A program made the translations under genes and the position numbers. Shown piece by piece: positions 35,359-46,600 of a DNA stretch of 64,000 nucleotides; positions within the stretch are counted from its first letter, which is position 1; each line of letters starts with the position of its first letter. The stretch lies in NCBI GenBank assembly GCA_002943765.1, contig PQWQ01000002.1, positions 4,836,001 through 4,900,000 of the forward strand. The letters run 5' to 3'. The DNA is from Psoroptes ovis (Eukaryota; Arthropoda; Arachnida; Sarcoptiformes; Psoroptidae). The notes under the pieces are model-generated. The model made no database searches. It was not told the DNA's origin and was given only the letters and a program-made list of their open reading frames with translations.

Positions 35359-35626
35359 TGTTAGAATTTATATAGAATTATTTTGTACTTTGTTTTGTCT
35401 TTAATTTGATATAATATTCCCCGCATTATATTAATTAATTGTATGATAATTAATTTCTTAAAAATTTGTTAAAAACTGTAATATTTTCAAATTATAAATT
35501 GTATAAATAAAAGTAATGTTAAGCAGCGTGGTTAACGCAGTTTACAGCAAGCATACCCACAGCTTCTGCGCATTAATAATTTTGTTTGTTTCTTTCTAAC
35601 AGCTCCGCAAGTTTAAATTATTTACA
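35359..35626 (+). mobile_element. Solo LTR of the same copia family
   Basis: A 268-bp copy of the LTR at 161-428 and 4324-4591 in the opposite orientation, with TG...CA ends and a 5-bp duplication GATCA. I see one difference, A for T at 35575. In sense orientation TATAAATA lies at 35502-35509 and AATAAA at 35506-35511. A TTTCTTTCTAACAG motif ending at 35602 resembles a splice acceptor with a CTAAC branch point. It was presumably left by recombination between the two LTRs of a full element. Confidence 0.96.
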
Positions 35627-35631
35627 GATCA

Positions 35632-38600
35632 TTATGATGATGTTTTAAAATTTTCAAATTTAATTTCATTTAATTTGAATCACAATTATTTTCGTTTTCT
35701 CAAAAATCTTTTGAAACGTGTTATTTTTGGTGAAATTCTTGTTTTGGAGTGGTCCAATTAAACAATTTTTCTTTGCTATTTTGTTTAAGCTTATTTTTGG
35801 ATACAATTTCATTTCATTTCATTTTTCTTTGTTGATTACGAAATATTTAAATGAATTATGAAAAATGATAATAATAATAATAATAATAATAATGATGATG
35901 ATGATGATGATGAAATGAAGGGACAATCCTTCATTTACTTATATGTTTTTTTTCATCATTTTATATTGTTATTAATTGTGATTATAATTCGGAATATAAG
36001 AAAGAAAAAAACGAAGACAAATATTCAAATACGAGTCTATGAAATGAAATTTTTAAATAATTTTGAAACAACTTTTGAAACTTTTGATAATCAAATCACA
36101 TTATTATTTCGAAAAAAACGGGCCTGTCATATTTGAAAAAAAAATTATCATCATCATTGTAGGATGATGATGATAGATAATGATTTTGCCTGTATTTGTG
36201 TGCATAACTGAATTGAAAATGAAATTAAATGACTACAAAATGAAAATTTTGAAAATATTCATTCATTTTCATTTTTTTCCATTTTTATCAATTTGAACAA
36301 CTATGAAAATCATATAATGATAATGATAATAATAATAATTGTATGATCCAATTCTTTTCATTTTCATTCATTCATTTAAATTTTTAACCAATATGCTACA
36401 GAAATGAAAATGATGATATTTAAATTTTCTTTTGCTGTGAAAAATTTGCATTTCATAATGATAAAAAAAAACGAGAAAAAACTTCTTCCTTAGATAAAAA
36501 TATCTATCAAAAAGAAATGTATGAAATTTAAATATTTATGATGCAAATGATGCTTTCAAAAATATTTTTTTTCTTCAAACATTGTAAAATAATGTACACG
36601 TGCTGTGGTTTTGATTTTCGCTTTCGATCCAATCTGATTCAATTCAAACAACAACAATCATTTTCTCATTCATTTCTTTCTCGATTCATTTTGCCCATTT
36701 CAAATGATGATAATAATGATGATGATGCAAAAATTGATTGACTTGAATTTCAATTTCCGTTACCCAAAATAAGTAATTGAACCCAAAGATGTTTGATGTT
36801 TAGTAATAAGCTTTTCTGCCCAAGTTGAAACAATTTTTTTTTTTGAAACAAACTAGTTACAAGTTGAAATATTATATATCCCATAACCCAAACGAATTCA
36901 ACCCTGTTATTGTTCATTTCTTTTTCTTTGATTTTCTGGAAATTCAACCATGCTTAACCATATTGCGTCTTTTCATGTTTTTCTTTGGAAAATCCTTTTT
37001 GATCAAATTTCGCTGATCAATCAGTTAAGGATGATGAATCAAACAAACATAACAATAACGACGATTATTTCTTGAACTTAATGCGAATGCTGAGGAAAGA
37101 AGAAAAAAAATTAAAGTCAATTCAATTTGTAATTACAATTATGATAACTGTATTTTTCTTACAATTCTTTCAATTCTGCTTCGTAATTCTTTCAAAGTGG
37201 ACTTTTGTATTTAATTCATATTTCATATTATGAATTATACTGATATTTCCATCATTATGACTTTTCGAAAACATTTTTCGAAATTGTTTACTTCTTCTAT
37301 TTCTTTTTTTTCAGTTTTTCCCATTTATTTATTTCGACAACCATTTGATCGATATGTTTTTTTTTCATGTTCATATATTGTTTTTATTATCATCATTTGT
37401 AGTCTTCGTCGTTGTTGTTGTTGCTGTTGTTATGGATGACTGAATGAATTGATTATTATTATTTTTCGCCATTTTATTCCATATAAACAGCAACGAAAAT
37501 TTTATATCATAAAAATTAATAATAAACGACGACAACAATTTCGGATTGAAGAAATTCAATTGTGAATAGAATATTTTACAATATTATTATATTTTCATTA
37601 CAACTGTTTTTTTTCATTCTCCTTTGATAATGAAAATGACCGGTTTTTTTTGCCTTTATTCACTCATTCATTGAAGACTATGCGAATTCATTCCATTTTT
37701 CCGGTTGAACAAAAAAAAAAAAAAAAAAAAAAACAGTAATCAGCATCATCACTACATCATCTCATCGTTCATCATCATAAATCGTGACATTTTTAATATT
37801 ATTTTACACAGTTTTCAATATTCTTTTGATTGAAATGAAAAGAATTGAACAAAAAAAAATTCTTTTTCATTATTATTTTCTTCTATTTAACAAATGGCCA
37901 TGATAATAATGTTAATGATTTTGATTTGATCATTGGAAATTTGAACTGAGATCACAAGAGAACAAAAGAGGAATTTATTGAATTGAGAATTGAATGATGA
38001 TGAAGAAGAAAATATTAAGATTTAATTTTTTTTTTTTTCATTCAATTGAATGGTCGAACAGTTTTTATTATTATTATTATTATTATCAACATCATTGTTA
38101 TTCCAAGGTTTAACCTTTGAAAATAGAAACGAAAAAAATGAAACGAGTTAATTAACTTTTTAATATTTTTTTCCTTTTGAAGATCAAATTTTTTTTTTTT
38201 GTTGCCGTTATTGTTGTTTATAATGTTGTTGTTGTTATTGGCGTTGGTTGATTGGTTATCGTATTGTTATCTGGTATTTTGTTTCTTCTTCCATATTTCT
38301 GGTCATTTTTCCATTATTATTATTATTATATTAGTTTCGATATATTGATTATGATTGATCATCATCATCATCATTTTGTGTTGTTGTTTAGGTAGTATCA
38401 TGTCAATTTGTATTGTGTATTGTTGCTGCGCTATTGTTGTTTATATACGGCAGCAGCAGCAGCAGTGAATACCTTGATTTACCTTTTGATAATATCGATA
38501 TCGAATGTTCGCATAGATTCAAGGCTCATTTTTCCTTTTATGCCGATATTTCGATACCGGTATTCATATAATTCAAAGATCATTTCTCATTCGGTTACTT

Positions 38601-41600
38601 CAAATGAAAAAATGGCTGAAAAATTTTTTCTTGAAAAAAAAATTTATAAATTTTCATAGATAATAATCAATGAATCGAAATAACAGCAATAAATTTTGAA
38701 CCATAACTTTTTTGTTGATGATTAAATTATGATGATTTGATTCTATCCATCATTTGCTATGTGTTGTTGTTGGCTTCTAATAAATAATCATCATCAATTT
38801 TATGATTTGATCATTTTTCTAATATTTAATTTTTTAATATTTCATTCAATTGCTGCTGCTGCTGCAACAATTCGTCATGCAATTTTATATATTTTTTTTG
38901 CATTCAAGAGTTTGAATATATTAAAAGATTTTGTGAAAAATTAAAATTATATTTTTCATTCTGTTTTGAATTTATAAAATTGATGATTGTTGTTGTTTAT
39001 CGATGGTGATGGTGGTGGTGGTGATGATGATGATGGTAGTAGTGGGGTATTCATTTGGTTTTTCATTAGAATCGAAATGAAAATCTGATTCAATTCAAAT
39101 ATATCTTATTTCTTCGAGCAAGAAATTTCGATTCGATTCGGTCAAGCAAAATGCCGAATGTTTATTTTGTTGAATGTATATTCAATCGAAATTATTGATT
39201 TGAATGGACGACGAAAGAAAAAAAATCATAATTAAAGAAAACCCACATTCAATTAAGTAATTTCTTTGAATGTCATCATCATCATCATTATTATTATTTG
39301 AATTGGTTGAAGAATGATGATTGAAGAATGATTTGTATAATTCTTCAATCATCATCATTATTATTATTATTGCCATTCATATCATTTTTTTTCAAAATTT
39401 TTGAGTAATTCACTGAATGGATTCACTCAATGTTTGAGAATGAATTAAGATAAAATTCAGTAGCCAGTATCGTCTGAATATTTTTTGAAATAATTTATTT
39501 ATTCATTTTATGATAATTTATTAATGAAAAAAAAACGCACACAAATCTTTGCATATCTTGATCTTATTCGGTTTTTATCACAATTTTTTTTTCCAAAGTT
39601 TTGTTTGTTTGTTTGTTTGTTACAATTTTTCAATAAGAAAATTTTTAAATTTTAATTTTCACCTGTTTGAAAAATTGAAATTTATTCAAAATTTTCTTAT
39701 GTGTTCGTGGGTGTAGTTGTGTTTGGTTGTTGTCGTCGTCGTCAAACTTATTTCGGTGGCAAATAAGAAATAATCCATCACAAATTAGCCATGAATTTTC
39801 TTCTTTTCCTTCTTAATGTCTAGCCTTTGTCGCTATCAATGATTTTTAATTTGTTATCGACGACATTTATTATCATCTCTGAGTCTTTTCTTCGCTTAAT
39901 TTAATTTATATCTGAATGCATAAATTTTTTTCAAATTTACCGGTATCTGGGTAGTTGTTGCCGTTGATTTTTTCAGTGGTCATTTAATTCATTCATCAAT
40001 TTTTCATTCGTATCTTTGATAAATTACGAATGAAACGATGATGATGAAAAAATGAATGAATGAATGATTTTTAACATTTTGAATTATGTGTTTTGAAAAA
40101 ATATCGATAATTATTGTTATGATTATCAAGTTTTTCTTTAATATTTATCATCCGCTACTCAATGTGTAGCATCAATATTATGATTATTGTCGATTATTTT
40201 GATTTTATTAGATGTTATAATTATTATTATCAATCGATTATCACCACGTTTTATTTTGCTGTTTAGTTTAGTGTTATGTGTGTGTGTGTTTGTGTAGTAT
40301 ATTTTGATCACATTGCTTGAAGCAAAATTTATTGAAATAAAAATAAATAAATTTTCTAATTTTCAACATCGAAACTCATCATCATCTATCATTGATTATT
40401 TCTTTGAAAATTATTATTATTATTATCATTTTTTTCCGATCACATTTTTGTACGGGTGTGGTGCAGGATACATATATCTTTTTGTGTATGTACATATAAA
40501 TGTATCTTTATAAAAAAAAAAATTTTTCAAATTCAATTCACATATATTCATCGTTTAGCATTGACTCTTGATTCGCGCGTTTTCTTCTTTGCGATATCAC
40601 CAACAACCATAATGATAATGATGATGATAACTGAGCTAAGCTAAGTTAAGCTAAGCTGAAACAAAAACCAAAAAATCCTGATATTTGTGATAATATTATG
40701 TTCAAGGTAGCAATCTCTACACAACAGCAAAAATCATCATCATCGTTTATCTAAAACAAAACCAGCAAACCAAACCAACTAAAACAACAAATGAAATGAA
40801 AATATAAATAAATAAATAAATAAATAAAACTAGAACATTTTATATTGTCGGTAGTTTTATTCTGTTTTGTTTGTCTATGCAACGATAATAATAATAATCA
40901 CAATAAAATAATGATGGTAGCCAAAACATTATTTAACTGTTGGTAATGGTTCATATAATCATATCAAATGGTTGTTTCTGTTGTTTATTTATTTATTTAT
41001 TTTTTTCCTTTATTTATTCATTGAATTGATGATGTTTTGAAAACACAATATATATCCAGAACATATGAATATATAAACAAACATACCAATAATAAATGGT
41101 ATAAATGAATGAAAATAAAAATTTAAAATTAACTAAAGAAGAAAAAAGTTTTTCTTAAAAAGAAAAATATATATTTTAGTGCAGTTTCTTTACTTATTTT
41201 TTTGTTTCTGGTTTAGTAATTCTATGGTCCTTAGTAATGTTATTAAAACTATTATTATCATTATCATCATCATTATTATTATTATCAAAAGTATAAAGCT
41301 CATTAATATGCTTAACCATACTTTTTTATATCAACATCTTTTAAATAAACATATATTCAATTCTCAAGAATAGTTTTTCTTTTTCTGTTGAATATCATTC
41401 AAGTCTTTTTTATTTTTCTGTTATTTTTTTCATTTATTTATTATTTCACATATATCTATCATCATTTTTTTCAAGTGATAAGGTTCTTTACACAACAAGG
41501 GTTATACGAAGAAATCGAATAAAGAATATAAGAATTTATATACTTGTGAATGAATTGCTTGAATTTTTTATTTTTTATTTTTTTTTTGTCTTAAAATTTC

Positions 41601-42137
41601 ATTCAAAACAATTGTGAAGTATTTTATTTTTATATCTTTACATTATTTCCGATCAAAAATGAAAAATGAAGAAATGCTTTTGGTGTTTAAGAGTTTATAA
41701 AATATATGATTTGATTGAATATGTGTGTGTGTGTGTGCAAAAAGAGGAAAATAATTTGTATGAATTTCAAATTTCTTTGCCAGTCAGTCTTTTCCATCTC
41801 TTAAACATCTTTGAAAAATGAGATCACGTATTTTGCTTTGACGATGATGATGATGATGATAAAGTTGAATTTATTTCATTATTTGAATGCAAAAAGTGTT
41901 CATAAAAATATCTCTGCTTACGCCATATTATTGATTTTTACCTGTTGTTTTTCTTTTCCGTATTCATACTGATGATAATAAATTGAAAAAAGGTGAAGTG
42001 ATTTCATTTCAAAGAATTCATGTGTGTTCATTATATTAAAATATTATCATATGTTACAGACATGAACTGGCAAGAAATAAAATGAATTGATTAAAATTTT
42101 TTTCAAAATTCTCAAAAACTGGCTTAAATTTGATTAC
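35632..42137. other. 6.5-kb region without a supportable gene
   Basis: Dense simple repeats: AAT and GAT near 35870-35915, poly-A at 37711-37733, GTT and GCA runs near 38225 and 38452, GGT/GAT near 39010, ATT and CAT runs near 38320 and 39275, and a GCTAA pentamer cluster near 40633-40660. The frame at 35858-36136 (92 codons, ATG) encodes Asn/Asp runs, one hydrophobic segment and a basic tail, but it is microsatellite-driven and not called. Confidence 0.55.
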
Positions 42138-42286
42138 CTTGTCGTCGTCGTTGTTGCTGTTGTATCCACTATTCAACGAGTAATAATCATTCAAAGATGT
42201 TTTTGGGAGACAAAGTTCATCTTGGAGATTGAGAATGAGCGAGCTAGCAAGCATCCAATTTATTTTCACTGCATAGATTGCGTGAC
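42138..42286 (-). CDS. Weak candidate internal exon
   Basis: On the reverse strand an AG at 42288-42287 (GTCAG) is followed by an open stretch of about 50 codons with varied composition, including HAIYAVKINWMLASSLILNL. It ends in an Asn/Asp-rich tail at GACGACGACAAG/GTAATC, a fair splice donor with GT at 42137-42136. The acceptor has only a poor pyrimidine tract. The family is not recognised. It could belong with an unidentified downstream exon. Confidence 0.18.
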
Positions 42287-43140
42287 CTGACAAATCTAAA
42301 CATCGATCGACATCGTAGCGAGATGCAAAAAAAAATTACACGACCTTAGATGATGATTATGGTCAGAAAAAAACAATGAAATTCTACATTATGGAAATTT
42401 TTTCTACCTTACCAAATTATTCTATGTGAACGTATATTTTTCCATAGTATTTATTATTATCATTATTATTATTGATTGAGAGCATTCAATATGATCATTT
42501 TTGTCTGCTTTTCTTAGCATTGTTTTTATTTTTTTTTATAAAAATGAAAAATTTACCTTGATTTTCGATTTCTTGTTGTTGAAATTTACCATTATTATCA
42601 TTATATTTATTCCATATCTTCTCGATATAAACAAAATACTCAAATTAAGTAAATCTTGTTTTTTTCCCGACAAATAAATGAATTATTCTGGTTTTTTTTC
42701 TATGATCAAACATGTGTGTGTGTGTGTGTATGTTTACATAGGATCATATATTCGATGCTTTTGGTGGTGGTGGTGGTTGGTTGGTTGGTGATGAAAGAAA
42801 TCAATAAAAAAAAAAACAAGAAATAAATATTCAATATAAGATTTCATATGTGAACAAAAAAAGAAAAAATTGGAATAAATATAAATGATGATAATAAACT
42901 TGAATTATCATTGATTTCATATTTTTTTTTTCTCCTGCTATTCAATTTTCAATTGTTTTGGTGTTTGTTTATATTACTTATTATACTTGTTTATGCCAAT
43001 GGTCGTCATTCATACAATTATAATTTGTTATTTTCATTCAACAACAATTTGTTGAGTTTTATTTTTCCCTATTATTTATTTGTTTTAGAAAACTTGATCA
43101 AATTTTTTTCTTTTCATTGATTTCGTTTACCCAAAATCCA

Positions 43141-43146
43141 TTTATT
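43141..43146 (-). terminator. Polyadenylation signal AATAAA for the candidate gene at 43243
   Basis: AATAAA on the reverse strand, about 97 bp past the candidate stop codon. The motif is common in AT-rich DNA, so it is supporting evidence only. Confidence 0.3.
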
Positions 43147-43242
43147 GACTTGAAATAATAATAATGATAATAATCACGATTTATCCTGTCTCTGTGTCTA
43201 TGTGTATGTTTTCGATGATTATTATTATTATATGCAGTATTG

Positions 43243-43606
43243 TTATGCGCCAGCATTTTGAGCTTTATAAGCAGCAAATTCATGAAATTTTAGATCCTGT
43301 TTTCGAAGATTTTGAAGTTCTTCGTCTTCAATGATTTCAATGATTGATTTTTTCAAATCTAAAAAAATCAATTAATCGATGATTTTTGATTGTCAAACAT
43401 TTAAATATCATAATCTAAATATAATTATTAATTATGTCAAACACACACACACACACACACACATTGATAAATGATTCATTGCTCTTTGCTCACCATCTCT
43501 TTCAATGAACATTCAATGCATATGCGAAGACAAGAAATTCAAGGTGCAAATTACCCATTACCTTGCTATTTGTTAGCTTTCGAAAAAAATCTAAAAACTT
43601 TTTCAT
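43243..43606 (-). CDS. Candidate two-exon small protein, 55 aa
   Basis: Exon 1 would be 43606-43555 (ATG at 43606-43604, 17 codons plus one base, donor GG/GTAATT). Exon 2 would be 43358-43243, after a TTTTTTTAG acceptor at 43359, ending in TAA at 43245-43243. Joined, the frame is continuous: exon 1 encodes MKKFLDFFRKLTNSKVM, then the junction gives Asp, and exon 2 encodes LKKSIIEIIEDEELQNLRKQ and 18 more residues ending QNAGA. The exon 2 translation is free of repeats, alternates acidic and basic residues and looks helical. The intron (about 196 bp) contains a CA microsatellite at 43441-43462. The donor used is not the nearest one: AAG/GTAATG at 43561 fits consensus better but gives a stop. 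Exon 1 could instead be internal, since an acceptor-like GCCAG lies just upstream of it. I do not recognise the protein. Confidence 0.38.
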
Positions 43607-46600
43607 CGAGAAAGCACCTGCTTTTCTGGCAAAATTAAAAAAAAACAGTGGAAAAAATCTTCAAAAATTTTTAAATTGATTATGATGATAAAAGTGATGA
43701 TTGATTCGGCTAACACAAAATGGAATGGATGATGCTGATGATGATGATCATCATCATCATTATCATTATATAAAGTTTATGATGATGATGATGATGATGA
43801 TTAAATGCCTTCCATTTTATGTATTTTTTAAAAATATTTTTTCATTTTACATCATTTGAAACATTCAAACATCCAGATGTTTATTATCATTACTTTCAAT
43901 GTATATTTTGATACGATGAGAAGAGAAATTGCTTTGAATGATCATTTTCCACCAAATTTTCTTTCATGTCATAGCTAAAGCTAGAGCGAGAGAGAGAGAG
44001 TTGAATAAAATCTTTGATTTGATTGTTTTTGTGTATGCACATGTCAACCAAACGAAAAGATGATGTTCGTCAAATTAATTTCAAGTGAATTTGAATTGAA
44101 AAATGAAATTTTCAAATTTCAAATTTTTCCCTTTCATCTCTCGTTCAGGAGAAATTAATAATGGAATATCATCTTCATAATCATTGATTTATGAAAAAAC
44201 GTCTGATTCAATCATAATGTTGACCTATGAAATAACAATTATTAATGGATTTTTATGGACAATTATGATTATGATCATTGTTTTCTTTTTTCCCCTATTT
44301 GATTGATTTTGATTTTCATCCATAAACTTTTCCCGAAATCGCCCATCGAAACAAATAAGAAAAAAATGATTATTCATATTATCATTGATTGCTTTGCTTT
44401 TGATTTTGATTTCCATATTTTTTAAATGCGAATTTACCATTTACGATTGTCATTATTATTATTATTATTATTCAGGATGTTTGTTTGTTTGTATTGATTT
44501 TGATTTTCATTTTTTTTACTTTTATTTTTCTATGAATGACCACTTTTCATTATTTTTTGATTATGTATTTTACAATGATAATAATAATAAGTTGAAGACA
44601 AAGAAAAAGATGGAAAAATTTTTCATATTTCTCCCATAATTTCATTCCTGATTTGAATCAATTTCCTATTTTTTCAAATTTCAATTTTCAAATCGCTCCA
44701 AATACGATTTCATTTCATTTTTCTTGAAAAATAATCATCTTTATTTTCTCATTGTCTTATTGTATTCCCAAATATTTCTATTTGTTGGTGATGATGAAGG
44801 GAAAAAATTTCAAAAATTTTTCTCCTTACGTCTTTGAATATGTTTGTTTTTTTCAATTGAATAAATCCTGATCATCGTCATTCGAAAATATTTTGAAAAT
44901 TTGATAAATGAAAAGTATTTGTTTTAATTATTCGAAGCAAACATTTATATTTTCGAGAAATATGAAATAATGAAATACAAAGATGATGTATTTTGCTAAA
45001 TATTTAATCGTACAAACAGACACATTCGTAACTCTCCTTTGGGTGTCTAGTTTTCTACGTTTTCTATGGCATTACTTTGTTGTTGCCATATCACTTTGTG
45101 TTATTTAACACATTCCATAAGACATAACTGAAAATGGATTTGAAAACATTCATAATAAATACACAACAACATTTGAAACTTATGTAATGAAATGATTTAA
45201 TGTTCCCAAAAGTATTTTTGGACAATGTTTTTCTCTTGTTGTTGTTGTTGTTGTTGTTTCTGTTTTTACAAAATATCAAACGATATAAAAAGTTAATATT
45301 GAAATTACCACCATACACATTTTTTTGGCCTACATTCATATACATTCAAATATTTATTTATTTAAATCTTTTTTTCATATTTCACATTTCATACTTTTGG
45401 TCAAAGTTTTTTTTTCCACTTTTTTTTTACTTTTGTCGTCACAGTCGTCTTCAGCCGTCGACAATGATGTGTCCATATGTGAAATATCGCCAGTATGTTA
45501 CATGTGCAAATGTACACAACATACACCACACACACCAGATAAATCAACCGACCGACCGACCAAGCAAAAAAGAAACTAAATAAGTGAATGACCAGAGAAA
45601 AAAAAAGCTTAAGAAACTTGAAAAAATGATAATTTATAACATGTTCATGTTCATGTCTATGTGTGTCTGTATGTGTTTATGTCTAATATCTAAACTTGAA
45701 ATGTTAAGAACTTACCAAGAAATGAAAAGAAAAATGAACATTTATTTCAAACAAATTATGGATGAAAATTTCATATTTTCATGTTACAACCAAAAAAAAA
45801 AAAAAAACAAAATATTTAATCGTTTCCATTCGCATATATTATCGCATATTTGAACACAGCCGAATTGGCAATGAATTCCCGAATCGTACAAAATTGTCAA
45901 TTGTTTTTGAATTTATGATATGATGTTCAATTTTGGGGTTTTTACTTGTGTGTTTGTCTGTTGGTGTATTAATGTTTCAATTTTCCAAATAATCATCATT
46001 GAAAATTGTACAACATGTTGTTTCAATCCATTTTTTTACATTGTAACTTATGTGAATCCGAATATTATGTTATGATTATATGTCTATGATGAAATTCATA
46101 TGTCTTTTTGCCATTTGAATTTATGCTATAATTACAATTATATTTCATTTGGTTTCATTGTACGCATATAAACCAAAGTTAAAGCGAAAAATTTCCGCTC
46201 ATAGCAAAGTAATTTTGAAATATTGTTTCTAATTTATTCATATTCATTATTTATATGAACAATATTCTTGGTTGAAAATTTTTCAATCCAAATGCTTATG
46301 AATTTTGAAGGAATCACAGAGATCGGTGATGAGAGAATGATCAAGATGGATCACTTTCGATTTCCTGTAATGAAGAAGAAAAAATACCAAAAAATTTTTT
46401 CGCCAAATCAGCAAACAGCACACAGCAATTCTTTTGGATGCAATATGTGCGCGCAAACATTGAAGCAGAGTTACAGAAAAAACGCTAACTCTAATTTTTT
46501 TTTTTTTTTTTGAAAAATATTTTACTTCAATGAAAGAATTTCGTAAATCAAACATTTTTCTCCCCGTTTATTACTCTTGATTCATTCATCTATTCATTCG

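Noticed and set aside
35858..36136. 92-codon frame with Asn/Asp runs, one hydrophobic segment and a basic tail
   Set aside because: Start region is an AAT/GAT microsatellite; a single hydrophobic stretch is common in AT-rich chance frames.
46283..46555. Overlapping frames on both strands near 46.3-46.55 kb
   Set aside because: Both strands are open, both end in or begin at a poly-T/poly-A tract, and no domain or splice site supports either.
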